Shown here piece by piece: positions 55,996 through 64,000 of a stretch of 64,000 nucleotides of DNA. The position numbers and the translations under genes were made by a program. This DNA is from Chitinophaga oryziterrae (GTDB lineage Bacteria > Bacteroidota > Bacteroidia > Chitinophagales > Chitinophagaceae), in the NCBI RefSeq assembly GCF_009758125.1, contig NZ_WRXO01000001.1, positions 248,001 through 312,000 on the forward strand, written 5' to 3'. How positions within the stretch are numbered: the first letter of the stretch is position 1; each line of letters opens with the position of its first letter. The notes beneath the pieces were generated by a model that was not told the DNA's origin, ran no database searches, and worked only from the letters and a program-made list of their open reading frames with translations.

Positions 55996-56604
55996 ATGAA
56001 ATATCTGTTAGTTATCATCATAGTATTATTTGGTTGTAAGAAGGCACATTATGAGTGGGAAGATTATCAGTATACGGCTGTTCCTGTAGTAACGATAGAT
56101 ACTACCAAAACAGCGCTGCCTACAAGACAGGCCGGTAAGGTAGCATTCTTTAATCTGAAAGGACCGGATGTTGCCAGTCAGGAGTTTGCTTTTACGCTCG
56201 ACTGGGCCGGGTTTAATAAAGAAACGGTTACTTCTATAGAAGTGTATACGACCTATAATAAAGCAGAATCAAGCGTGCCTGCTTATCCGTTAGTTATTTC
56301 ATCTCCGGGAAACCAATACACCAATATTGCACAATTCCCTTTGCCAAGTATTGTGGGCTCCGGTGAACTGTTGTATGAAACGGTGACTACTTTTCCCAAG
56401 ACCTTTTCTTTTACTGCGGCACAACTGGCTACTATCAATAATGTTGACCTTAGTACAGTGGGCGTGAATGATTACTTCCTGTTTAAATTCATTCTCAACT
56501 TAGGTGATGGCCGCAGGATCGTAAGTTTCTATAATAACATTTGTGATGAAGCACGTGGAGAGCCTGGTGATTGCAGGGTAGGTGTACGGTTTAAGAATCT
56601 ATAG
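55996..56604 (+). CDS. Small lipoprotein of unknown function
   Basis: A 202-residue predicted lipoprotein (VLFGC, Cys at residue 14). The rest is rich in Thr, Val and Tyr and contains beta-strand-type segments (GKVAFFNLKG, AFTLDWAGFNKE, VTSIEVYTTY). I do not recognise a family. It follows susD by 15 bp in the same direction, where accessory surface binding proteins are often encoded. Confidence 0.65.
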   Translation: MKYLLVIIIVLFGCKKAHYEWEDYQYTAVPVVTIDTTKTALPTRQAGKVAFFNLKGPDVASQEFAFTLDWAGFNKETVTSIEVYTTYNKAESSVPAYPLVISSPGNQYTNIAQFPLPSIVGSGELLYETVTTFPKTFSFTAAQLATINNVDLSTVGVNDYFLFKFILNLGDGRRIVSFYNNICDEARGEPGDCRVGVRFKNL

Positions 56605-56626
56605 TTCCAGTCCGAAAAAAAATATT

Positions 56627-57913
56627 ATGAAAAAGGTTTCACTTTCATTCGCTCTGATAATGGCGGGCCTGGGCATTCGTGCCCAGGACAAGCCCGCCCC
56701 AAAGTACACGGCCGAGATTAAAACTATTGCAGATAAACCGGCAGTAAAAAAAGCACTACAAACGATTATCGACTTTGAACCGCAAACATTGAGTAACCAT
56801 ATCTTACTCACTGAAATTCCGGCGCCTCCTTACAAAGAATCTGTACGGGCAACGCAGTTTGCAGCGATGCTGAAAGAAGCCGGTGTTGATTCTGTATGGA
56901 TCGATAATGTGGGCAACGTCATTGGTCTGCGTAAAGGAAAAGGCGGGAAGAAAACAGTAGTACTGGAAGGTCATATGGATACTGTGTTCCCGGAAGGTAC
57001 TGATACGAAGATCGTACACAAAGGAGATACGCTGTATGCACCCGGTGTGGCAGATGATACAAGGGCGCTGTCTGTTGTGTTAACTGTGGTTAAAGCGTTG
57101 GAGAAAACAGGAATAGAAACGGATGCAGATGTATTGTTTATCGGTACGGTTGGTGAAGAAGGACAGGGTGATCTGAGAGGCGTGAAGAATCTGTTCAGTG
57201 AAAAGGGACCCGGGAAAATAGACAGTTACATTGCAATGGATGGATGGGAGAGTCAGGGTATTACGCACAGAGCGTTAGGCTCTCACCGTTACCGGATCAG
57301 CTTTAATGGCACCGGTGGTCATTCTTCCTATAATTTTGGATTTGCGAATCCACATAATGCTTTGGGCCGGGCCATTCACTACTGGTCTGCTGCAGCTGAT
57401 TCATTGTCACTGGTCCCCGGGGTACGTGTTACCTATAATGTGGGTGTGATAGGCGGAGGAACTTCTGTCAACTCTATCCCTTTCGAATCGTGGATGGAAG
57501 TGGATATGCGTTCTGAAAGCCCTGAACGGGTAGCTGGTATGGATACTTTATTACAGCAGGCGGTGAGAAGAGCATTGGCAGAAGAAAATAAAATGAAACA
57601 TAGCGGATCAGACCTGACGGTGACAGTAAAGCTGATAGGTGACCGTCCACCTGGTAGTCTTGATTCAACTTTGCCGATCATACAGCGCATGATGGCCGTT
57701 ATACAATTCGAAGGCGCAACACCCAAACTGACAGCCGGTTCTACTAATTCGAACATTCCTATTTCCAGAGGTATTCCTTCCATGACTATTGGTTGTGGAG
57801 GTACTGGTGGTAATCCGCATGCATTAAAAGAATGGTGGGTAAATGATAAAGGTGCTGTGGCAATACAACAGGCGTTGTTAATTTTATTAGCTGAAGCTGG
57901 TATCGCAAAATAA
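56627..57913 (+). CDS. Secreted M20-family metallopeptidase
   Basis: A 428-residue zinc peptidase (signal peptide ending IRAQ). The metal ligands are seen in EGHMDTVFPEG (His, Asp), APGVADD, GEEGQGD (catalytic Glu) and, near the C-terminus, GGTGGNPHALKEW (His). The dimerisation domain (GHSSYNFGFANPHNALGRA) lies between. It resembles peptidase T or ArgE-like enzymes. It starts 22 bp after the small lipoprotein gene, and ATG 56627 gives the signal peptide. Confidence 0.88.
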   Translation: MKKVSLSFALIMAGLGIRAQDKPAPKYTAEIKTIADKPAVKKALQTIIDFEPQTLSNHILLTEIPAPPYKESVRATQFAAMLKEAGVDSVWIDNVGNVIGLRKGKGGKKTVVLEGHMDTVFPEGTDTKIVHKGDTLYAPGVADDTRALSVVLTVVKALEKTGIETDADVLFIGTVGEEGQGDLRGVKNLFSEKGPGKIDSYIAMDGWESQGITHRALGSHRYRISFNGTGGHSSYNFGFANPHNALGRAIHYWSAAADSLSLVPGVRVTYNVGVIGGGTSVNSIPFESWMEVDMRSESPERVAGMDTLLQQAVRRALAEENKMKHSGSDLTVTVKLIGDRPPGSLDSTLPIIQRMMAVIQFEGATPKLTAGSTNSNIPISRGIPSMTIGCGGTGGNPHALKEWWVNDKGAVAIQQALLILLAEAGIAK

Positions 57914-57925
57914 TAATTCTGTTTT

Positions 57926-60664
57926 ATGAAAAAGAAACTCTATAGTATGTTAGCGTTGTTGCTTTCCATGGCAACAACGCAGGCCCAGACAATTCCATCT
58001 CCTAAAGAACATTTCGGTTTTAACATTGGTGACGATTATCAGCTGGCTACCTATACCCAAACGGAAGCTTATTTTAAAAAGCTGGCCGCATCAGACCGGG
58101 CAAAACTGGTAGATATTGGTATGACGGAAGAAGGGCGTCATCAGTATATGCTGATCGTATCTTCTCCGGAGAATATGAAACAACTGGAAAAGTATAAAGC
58201 GATCTCCCGGCAACTGGCACATGCCACCGGATTAACGGATGAACAGGCAAAGAGCCTGGCGGCAGAAGGGAAATCCGTGATATGGATAGATGGGGGTTTA
58301 CATGCCACAGAGGTAGTGGGTACACATCAGCTGATAGAAACAATGTGGCAGCTGGTGAGCCGAACAGATCCTGAAACAATGGAGATCCTTAAGAATGATA
58401 TCATTCTGTTTGCACATGCAAATCCTGATGGACAGGAGCTGGTGACCAACTGGTATATGCGGACAGCGGACCCTAAAAAACGTGCGATGAATATTCCGCG
58501 TTTGTATGAGAAGTATGTAGGGCATGATAATAACAGGGACTTTTATATGATGAATATGAAAGAGTCTCAGAATATCAGCCGGCAGTTATATGTTGAGTGG
58601 ATTCCGCAGATCATGTACAACCATCATCAGCGCGGCCCCAATGGCTCTGTATTGGCAGGTCCTCCATACCGCGATCCTTTTAATCATGTATTTGATCCCT
58701 TAATTGTAACAAGTATTGATGCGGTAGGTGCCGCAATGAATAACCGACTGAATGCAGAAGGTAAACCGGGATATACACAGCGTGCAGGATCACAGTTTTC
58801 TACCTGGTGGAATGGTGGTCTGCGTACAGCGCCTTACTTTCATAATATGATAGGTTTGTTAACAGAGATCATTGGTGGCCCCACACCAGAAACAGTACCA
58901 CTGGTACCTGAAAGGCTGATCCCTAATGGTGCAACACCTAATCCTGTTGCTCCTCAGGAATGGCATTTCCGGCAGTCGATAGATTATTCTGTATCCTTGA
59001 ATTATGCGGTACTGGATTATGCGGCACGTTACCGTAGTGAGTTGTTATATAACATTTACAGAATGGGCAGGAATGCGATTGCCCGTGGAGATGCAGACCA
59101 CTGGACCTTTTATCCGAGGTATGTAGATTCTATACAGACAGCTTATAAGAAAGATAAGAAGGATTCATTACTGGCATCCGGTAAAAAGGATACTGTTAAG
59201 GAATCTGCAGAGGAATATACTTTAGGTAAAGAAGATACGATTGCGGCAAAGTATTATAATAATATTTTGAAAAACCCTGCATACAGGGATGCGCGCGCCT
59301 ATATTATTCCTGCTGATCAGCAGGATTTCCCTACCGCCGTTAAATTCATCAATGCATTGAGTCGTGCCGGTATAACAATACAAAAAGCCACAGCAGATTT
59401 CACAGTAGCAGGGAAGACCTATCCGGCCGGTTCTTATGTTGTTAAAACAGCGCAGGCATTTCGTCCGCATGTAATAGATATGTTTGAACCGCAGGACCAT
59501 CCGAATGATTTTCATTATGCAGGCGGCCCTCCCGTGCGGCCATATGATGCCGCAGGATGGACGCTGGCATTTCAGATGGGTGTGCAGTTTGACCGTGTAC
59601 TGGATAGTGTAGGCGGACCATTTACACAGTTGCCTTACGGGCAGATAGAGTCTGCACCTGCGCATACTTTTGCAGTTTCCAGGACAGGTTATTTGTTAAG
59701 TCCTGCGGTGAATAATTCGTTCATTGCAGTGAATGATCTGCTGAAGGCAGGTGCGAAAGTTTATCGTTTATCTAATGGAGATTTTTACATTCCGGCTTCT
59801 TCCAAAGCACAGGAATCATTAACGAGATCTGTGGCAGAATTAGGTATTACCGTAAATGCGGCTACCGGTTCTTCTAAAGACATGAAAGCAGTTGCCCCCA
59901 TGAGAATTGCTATCTGGAATACTTATGGTGGTTCTATTCCTGCCGGATGGGTAAGCTGGTTAATGGAACAATATCACTACGATTACAAAACAATATATTC
60001 CCAGGAGATTGATGCAGGTGCATTGCGTAAGAAGTATGATATGATCATCTTTGTCACTGGTGCTATTCCTGATACAGGGAAACCTAAGAAGTCAGATTAC
60101 TGGTTTGGTAAATTACCTAAACCGGAAGAGCTGACGGCTGAATTTAAGCCATGGCTGGGAAGAATCAGTGCAGATACGTCTATTCCTCAGTTAAAAACTT
60201 TCCTGGAAGCAGGCGGGCAGATATTTACTATTGGCACCAGTACCAACCTTGCTTATCATCTGAAATTACCTGTTGAAAATGCTTTAGTGGAAAAGAACGG
60301 CAAAGGAGAATTGAAGCCATTGGCGGGCGCCAAATATTACATTCCCGGTAGTCTGTTAACAGCAGATCTCGATACTACTGCGGCAGAGAACCGGGGTATG
60401 CATGCGAAGAATGATGTTTATTTCGAGCGTAGCCCTGTATTCAAAATATTACCTGGCAGTAACATAAAACAACTGATGTGGTTTTCTACCGGCACACCGC
60501 TGCATAGTGGCTGGGCATGGGGACAAAAATACCTGAAGGATGGTGTTGCTGCATTCTCTGTACCTGTAGGCACAGGCAAGCTATATGCCTTTGGTCCGGA
60601 GATCACTTTCAGAGGTCAATCACACAGTACTTTCAAATTGTTATTTAATCAATTGTACAAATGA
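57926..60664 (+). CDS. Secreted M14-family zinc carboxypeptidase
   Basis: A 912-residue exported metallocarboxypeptidase. After a signal peptide (MKKKLYSMLALLLSMATTQAQ) comes the M14 domain with zinc ligands in GGLHATEVVG (HxxE) and MYNHH, with NNRDFYMMNMKES and the catalytic Glu region LTEIIGG. From about residue 380 a long C-terminal region follows, probably several beta-domains. It starts 12 bp after the first M20 gene and overlaps the next gene by ATGA. A paralogue lies two genes on. Confidence 0.88.
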   Translation: MKKKLYSMLALLLSMATTQAQTIPSPKEHFGFNIGDDYQLATYTQTEAYFKKLAASDRAKLVDIGMTEEGRHQYMLIVSSPENMKQLEKYKAISRQLAHATGLTDEQAKSLAAEGKSVIWIDGGLHATEVVGTHQLIETMWQLVSRTDPETMEILKNDIILFAHANPDGQELVTNWYMRTADPKKRAMNIPRLYEKYVGHDNNRDFYMMNMKESQNISRQLYVEWIPQIMYNHHQRGPNGSVLAGPPYRDPFNHVFDPLIVTSIDAVGAAMNNRLNAEGKPGYTQRAGSQFSTWWNGGLRTAPYFHNMIGLLTEIIGGPTPETVPLVPERLIPNGATPNPVAPQEWHFRQSIDYSVSLNYAVLDYAARYRSELLYNIYRMGRNAIARGDADHWTFYPRYVDSIQTAYKKDKKDSLLASGKKDTVKESAEEYTLGKEDTIAAKYYNNILKNPAYRDARAYIIPADQQDFPTAVKFINALSRAGITIQKATADFTVAGKTYPAGSYVVKTAQAFRPHVIDMFEPQDHPNDFHYAGGPPVRPYDAAGWTLAFQMGVQFDRVLDSVGGPFTQLPYGQIESAPAHTFAVSRTGYLLSPAVNNSFIAVNDLLKAGAKVYRLSNGDFYIPASSKAQESLTRSVAELGITVNAATGSSKDMKAVAPMRIAIWNTYGGSIPAGWVSWLMEQYHYDYKTIYSQEIDAGALRKKYDMIIFVTGAIPDTGKPKKSDYWFGKLPKPEELTAEFKPWLGRISADTSIPQLKTFLEAGGQIFTIGTSTNLAYHLKLPVENALVEKNGKGELKPLAGAKYYIPGSLLTADLDTTAAENRGMHAKNDVYFERSPVFKILPGSNIKQLMWFSTGTPLHSGWAWGQKYLKDGVAAFSVPVGTGKLYAFGPEITFRGQSHSTFKLLFNQLYK

Positions 60665-62103
60665 GACAATTCATTCTTCCCGTACTCTGTTGCCTGTCGT
60701 CACTGACCATAGCACAGAACAAAGATAAAGCAGCGCTGATATCTTATCTGGATCAGCATACATCCGAATACGATACGATCGCAAAAAAGATCTGGGGATT
60801 TGCGGAGGTAGGTTACCAGGAACAAAAGAGTTCTGCGTTGTTACAGGCTACTTTGGAGCAGCAGGGCTTTACTGTAAAAGCGGGTATAGCCGGTATCCCT
60901 ACCGCATTTATGGCCAGCTACGGCAGCGGGGAACCAGTGATCGGTATTTTGGCCGAATACGATGCTCTGCCCGGTTTATCTCAGACAGAAGACCCTGAAC
61001 AAAAGGCCATCATAGATGGAGGCGCAGGACATGGCTGTGGTCATAACCTGTTTGGTACGGCCTCTGTAGCAGCAGCTATCAGTATAAAAGAATGGTTAAA
61101 GAAATCCGGAGGAAAAGGGACGGTCCGTTTGTATGGTTGTCCTGCTGAAGAAGGAGGTTCCGGTAAAGTATACATGGTAAGAGCGGGATTGTTTAATGAT
61201 GTCAGCGCTGTGTTGCACTGGCATCCCGGTAATGACAACTCTGCCGCTATATTTCCGTGGTTATCCAACAAGAATGCAAAGTTCAGATTTTATGGGGTGG
61301 CTTCGCATGCTGCCGGTGCACCCGAAAAAGGACGTTCTGCACTTGATGCAGTAGAAGCGATGGATTATATGGTAAACATGATGCGTGAGCATGTACCTCA
61401 GGAAACGCGTATCCATTATGTGATCACTAAAGGTGGAGACGCGCCGAATGTAGTACCTGCATTTGCGGAAGTGTATTATTATGTGCGTCATCCCGATATG
61501 CAGGTAGTGAAAGATATATGGGAGAGGATGGTGAAAGCCGCAGAAGGAGCCGCTATGGGAACGGGTACACGTATGGATTATGAAGTGATAGGAGGCGTAT
61601 ACAATATGCTGCCGAATGAAACTTTATCTAAGCTGATGGATGCTAACCTGCATACCGTTGGTGGGTTTACCTATACTGCCAGTGAAAGGGAGTTTGCGAA
61701 GAAGATCCAGTCTACATTAATAGACAAAACACATCTGCCTGATCTGGACAAAGCTACTGCTACCATACAACCATTTAAGATGGAGAAAGAAGGGGGGATC
61801 GGTTCTTCAGATGTAGCCGATGTGAGCTGGGTAGCGCCTACTGCTGGTTTATCCACTGCCACCTTTGTACCTGGTTCCGGAGGGCACAGCTGGCAAAATG
61901 TAGCCGCTGCGGGTAGTACTATTGGTGCAAAGGGGATGATGGTCGCCGCAAAAACATTAGCGCTTACGGCCTATGATCTTTTTAACAGTCCTGCGAGTTT
62001 AACAGCCGCCAAACAGGAATTGAAACAGAGACAAGGCCCCGGTTTCAAATATGAGGCTATGCTGGGCAACCGTGCACCGGCTTTAGATTACCGTAAAAAA
62101 TAA
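60661..62103 (+). CDS. M20D-family amidohydrolase (AbgB-like)
   Basis: A 480-residue exported peptidase of the AbgB or IAA-amino acid hydrolase type, which splits amino-acid conjugates such as p-aminobenzoyl-glutamate. The signal peptide ends IAQ. Motifs are AEYDALPGLSQ, DGGAGHGCGHNLFGTAS (His, Cys, His), CPAEEGGSGK (Glu pair), the lid region (VASHAAGAPEKGRSALDA) and GSSDVADVSWVAPTAG and GHSWQNVAAAGS at the end. It overlaps the M14 gene by 4 nt (ATGA), which indicates coupled translation. Confidence 0.9.
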   Translation: MRQFILPVLCCLSSLTIAQNKDKAALISYLDQHTSEYDTIAKKIWGFAEVGYQEQKSSALLQATLEQQGFTVKAGIAGIPTAFMASYGSGEPVIGILAEYDALPGLSQTEDPEQKAIIDGGAGHGCGHNLFGTASVAAAISIKEWLKKSGGKGTVRLYGCPAEEGGSGKVYMVRAGLFNDVSAVLHWHPGNDNSAAIFPWLSNKNAKFRFYGVASHAAGAPEKGRSALDAVEAMDYMVNMMREHVPQETRIHYVITKGGDAPNVVPAFAEVYYYVRHPDMQVVKDIWERMVKAAEGAAMGTGTRMDYEVIGGVYNMLPNETLSKLMDANLHTVGGFTYTASEREFAKKIQSTLIDKTHLPDLDKATATIQPFKMEKEGGIGSSDVADVSWVAPTAGLSTATFVPGSGGHSWQNVAAAGSTIGAKGMMVAAKTLALTAYDLFNSPASLTAAKQELKQRQGPGFKYEAMLGNRAPALDYRKK

Positions 62104-62111
62104 CCCATCGC

Positions 62112-64000
62112 ATGAAAAATATTTTATGGATCGTTTTGCTATATACTTCTGTAGCTGTGGCGCAAACAGTACCTTCTCCCAAAGAACATTTTGGTTTTAA
62201 TATAGGGGATGATTATAAACTGGCTACTTATACCCAGACAGCCGCTTATTTTGAAAAACTGGCAGCTACTTCAGACAGGGTGAAATTAGTGGATATCGGT
62301 TTAACAGAAGAAGGGCGGCATCAATACATGTTAATCGTCTCTTCTCCTGAAAACCTCAAACATTTAGATCAATATAAAAAAATCTCCCAGCAGCTGGCAA
62401 GAGCGGAAGGACTCTCGGATCAACAGGCGCATGCCCTTGCTGCGGAAGGCAAAGCGATTGTATGGATAGATGGCGGACTGCATGCGACAGAAGTAGTAGG
62501 TATACATCAGCTGATAGAAACAGCCTGGCAGTTCGTGAGCCGCAAAGACCCGGAAACAATGCGTATCCTGGACAACGTAGTTATTCTGATGACGCACGCC
62601 AATCCGGATGGACAGGAACTTACCACCAACTGGTATATGCGTAATGCAGATACGTTAAAAAGATCTACAGAGCAATTACCGGTGTTGTATGAAAAATATA
62701 TTGGTCATGATAATAACCGCGACTTCTACATCATGAACATGAAGGAGAGCAGCAACATGGGGAAACAACTTTTCCTGGAATGGATGCCGCAGATCATGTA
62801 TAATCATCACCAGCGGGGGCCGGAAGGTTCTGTATTGGCAGGGCCTCCTTACCGCGATCCCTTCAATTATGTTTTTGATCCTTTAATGATTACCGGTATT
62901 GATGCGTTGGGCGCAGCTATGTATAACCGCCTTAATGTAGAAGACAAGCCAGGCTATACCCGTTTGAACGGCTCCAGTTTTTCTACCTGGTATAATGGTG
63001 GTTTACGTACTACCACGCAATATCACAATATGATTGGGCTGCTCACAGAAATCATCGGTAATCCTACTCCTGAAAAAATCCCTGTCGTACCATCCCGCCT
63101 GGTCCCTAACGGAGCTACACCTAACCCTGTAATACCACAGGACAACTGGCATTTCAGGAGATCTATTGATTATTCTGTATCGTTGAATTATTCTGTACTG
63201 GATTATGCAGCGCGTCAGCGGGATGAAGTGTTGTATAACATTTATAAAATGGGAAAGAATGGGATAGATAAAGGCAATAAAGATTCCTGGACACTTTCTC
63301 CCAAACGTGCAGATGCTATTACGGCTGCGTATAAAAAAGATAAGAATGACACGACAAAAGACGATGGCAGTGATCCTTACGGCTGGATGAAAAGAGGCAG
63401 TAATATCCCCATGTCTTATTACGATGCCATATATAAAAATCCTGCTTTAAGAGATCCCCGTGGATATATTATTTCTGCTGATCAGCCGGATTTTGCAACA
63501 GCCGTGAAGTTCATTAATGCATTGATCAAAGCAGGTATTAGTGTATATAAGGCAACTGATTCATTCACTGTTGCAGGTAAGCATTATCCAACCGGTTCTT
63601 ATATCGTTAAAACAGCGCAGGCTTTCCGTCCGCATGTACTGGATATGTTCGAACCACAGGACCATCCTAATGATTTCCAGTATCCTGGTGGTCCTCCTAT
63701 TCGTCCTTATGATGCAGCAGGATGGACGCTGGCTTTTCAGATGGGGATTCAGTACGACAGGCAGCTGGATGCCTTTGACGGTCCTTTTCAGCGCCTTCCT
63801 TATGGAGAATTACAGCAGACGTCCAGGACTTCTGTTACAGTTGCTAACGGTTACCTGTTAAGTGCCCATGCGAACAATTCATTCATTGCAGTGAATGACC
63901 TGCTGAAAGCAGGCGTAAAAGTATACCGGCTTACAAGCGGTACAGCAGATTATCCCGCAGGTACTTTTTATATTCCTGGTAATGCAACGGCGCAGTTACA
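62112..64000 (+). CDS. M14-family carboxypeptidase paralogue, 3' end cut by window
   Basis: The frame opens with ATG 62112 (signal peptide ending VAVAQ) and stays open to the end of the window (629 full codons). It is colinear with the first M14 enzyme throughout: PSPKEHFGFNIGDDYKLATYTQT, GGLHATEVVGIHQLIE, NNRDFYIMNMKES, MYNHHQRGPEGS, LTEIIGNPTPEK. The two genes are clear tandem duplicates within the same operon, with the M20D gene between. The distal part of the protein lies beyond the window. Confidence 0.88.
   Translation, partial: MKNILWIVLLYTSVAVAQTVPSPKEHFGFNIGDDYKLATYTQTAAYFEKLAATSDRVKLVDIGLTEEGRHQYMLIVSSPENLKHLDQYKKISQQLARAEGLSDQQAHALAAEGKAIVWIDGGLHATEVVGIHQLIETAWQFVSRKDPETMRILDNVVILMTHANPDGQELTTNWYMRNADTLKRSTEQLPVLYEKYIGHDNNRDFYIMNMKESSNMGKQLFLEWMPQIMYNHHQRGPEGSVLAGPPYRDPFNYVFDPLMITGIDALGAAMYNRLNVEDKPGYTRLNGSSFSTWYNGGLRTTTQYHNMIGLLTEIIGNPTPEKIPVVPSRLVPNGATPNPVIPQDNWHFRRSIDYSVSLNYSVLDYAARQRDEVLYNIYKMGKNGIDKGNKDSWTLSPKRADAITAAYKKDKNDTTKDDGSDPYGWMKRGSNIPMSYYDAIYKNPALRDPRGYIISADQPDFATAVKFINALIKAGISVYKATDSFTVAGKHYPTGSYIVKTAQAFRPHVLDMFEPQDHPNDFQYPGGPPIRPYDAAGWTLAFQMGIQYDRQLDAFDGPFQRLPYGELQQTSRTSVTVANGYLLSAHANNSFIAVNDLLKAGVKVYRLTSGTADYPAGTFYIPGNATAQL

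Overview
The window looks like a chromosome segment of a Bacteroidota bacterium, most likely family Chitinophagaceae and close to Chitinophaga. The evidence is a SusC/SusD pair with an ECF sigma factor and FecR anti-sigma factor, an atpD-atpC pair apart from the other atp genes, Bacteroidota promoter boxes (TAnnTTTG, sometimes with TTG about 19 nt upstream), few Shine-Dalgarno sites, DUF6600/DUF6443-type proteins and RHS proteins of the kind typical of this phylum. The assignment rests on recognising families by eye; no search was run. I saw no rRNA, tRNA, CRISPR array or insertion sequence.

Layout. 1-9.5 kb: the 3' end of a hybrid histidine kinase; a convergent acetyltransferase-like gene; a tripartite export operon (HlyD-type adaptor, MacB-type permease without an ATPase, TolC-type channel); a small membrane-anchored protein; a GNAT gene; a 109-bp imperfect palindrome; and a DUF6600-type lipoprotein. 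10-19.5 kb is mostly housekeeping: atpD-atpC, yqgE, a candidate small RNA, a histidine kinase / ThiF-like / alpha-beta hydrolase operon, an LD-carboxypeptidase and metG.

19.5-30.6 kb is an accessory island, visibly more AT-rich in parts. It holds a decayed tail-fibre-like secreted protein gene, a frameshifted RHS/YD-repeat gene, a second RHS gene (DUF6443 type) cut by one in-frame TAA, a C-terminal tip with a small downstream gene that may be its immunity protein, and a Fic-domain AMP-transferase gene. All three large or structural genes of the RHS cassette carry inactivating changes.

30.6-47.1 kb returns to core functions: a FadN-type beta-oxidation enzyme, an ABC-2 exporter, surE, a small membrane protein, lpxB, a 57-aa membrane protein convergent with lpxB, a GH29 fucosidase, an RprY-like response regulator, a 2'-5' RNA ligase-like protein, a RelA/SpoT enzyme, purA, a very acidic disordered protein, pabB (start codon inside a perfect 18-bp inverted repeat) and a TIGR01777-type epimerase. 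47.4-64 kb: a secreted protein of unknown function, then a nutrient-uptake locus with sigma factor, FecR, SusC with a signalling (STN) domain, SusD, a small lipoprotein, and alternating M20 and M14 peptidase genes, the last cut by the window end. The enzymes suggest that this SusCD pair imports peptides or amino-acid conjugates rather than glycans.

Points most worth a second look: the disabled RHS cassette and its tip/immunity pair; the minus-strand small RNA at about 13.06-13.21 kb; the sigma factor with no canonical start codon beside an A7 tract; the hairpin over the pabB start; and two hairpins with identical TGACAG loops in front of susC.
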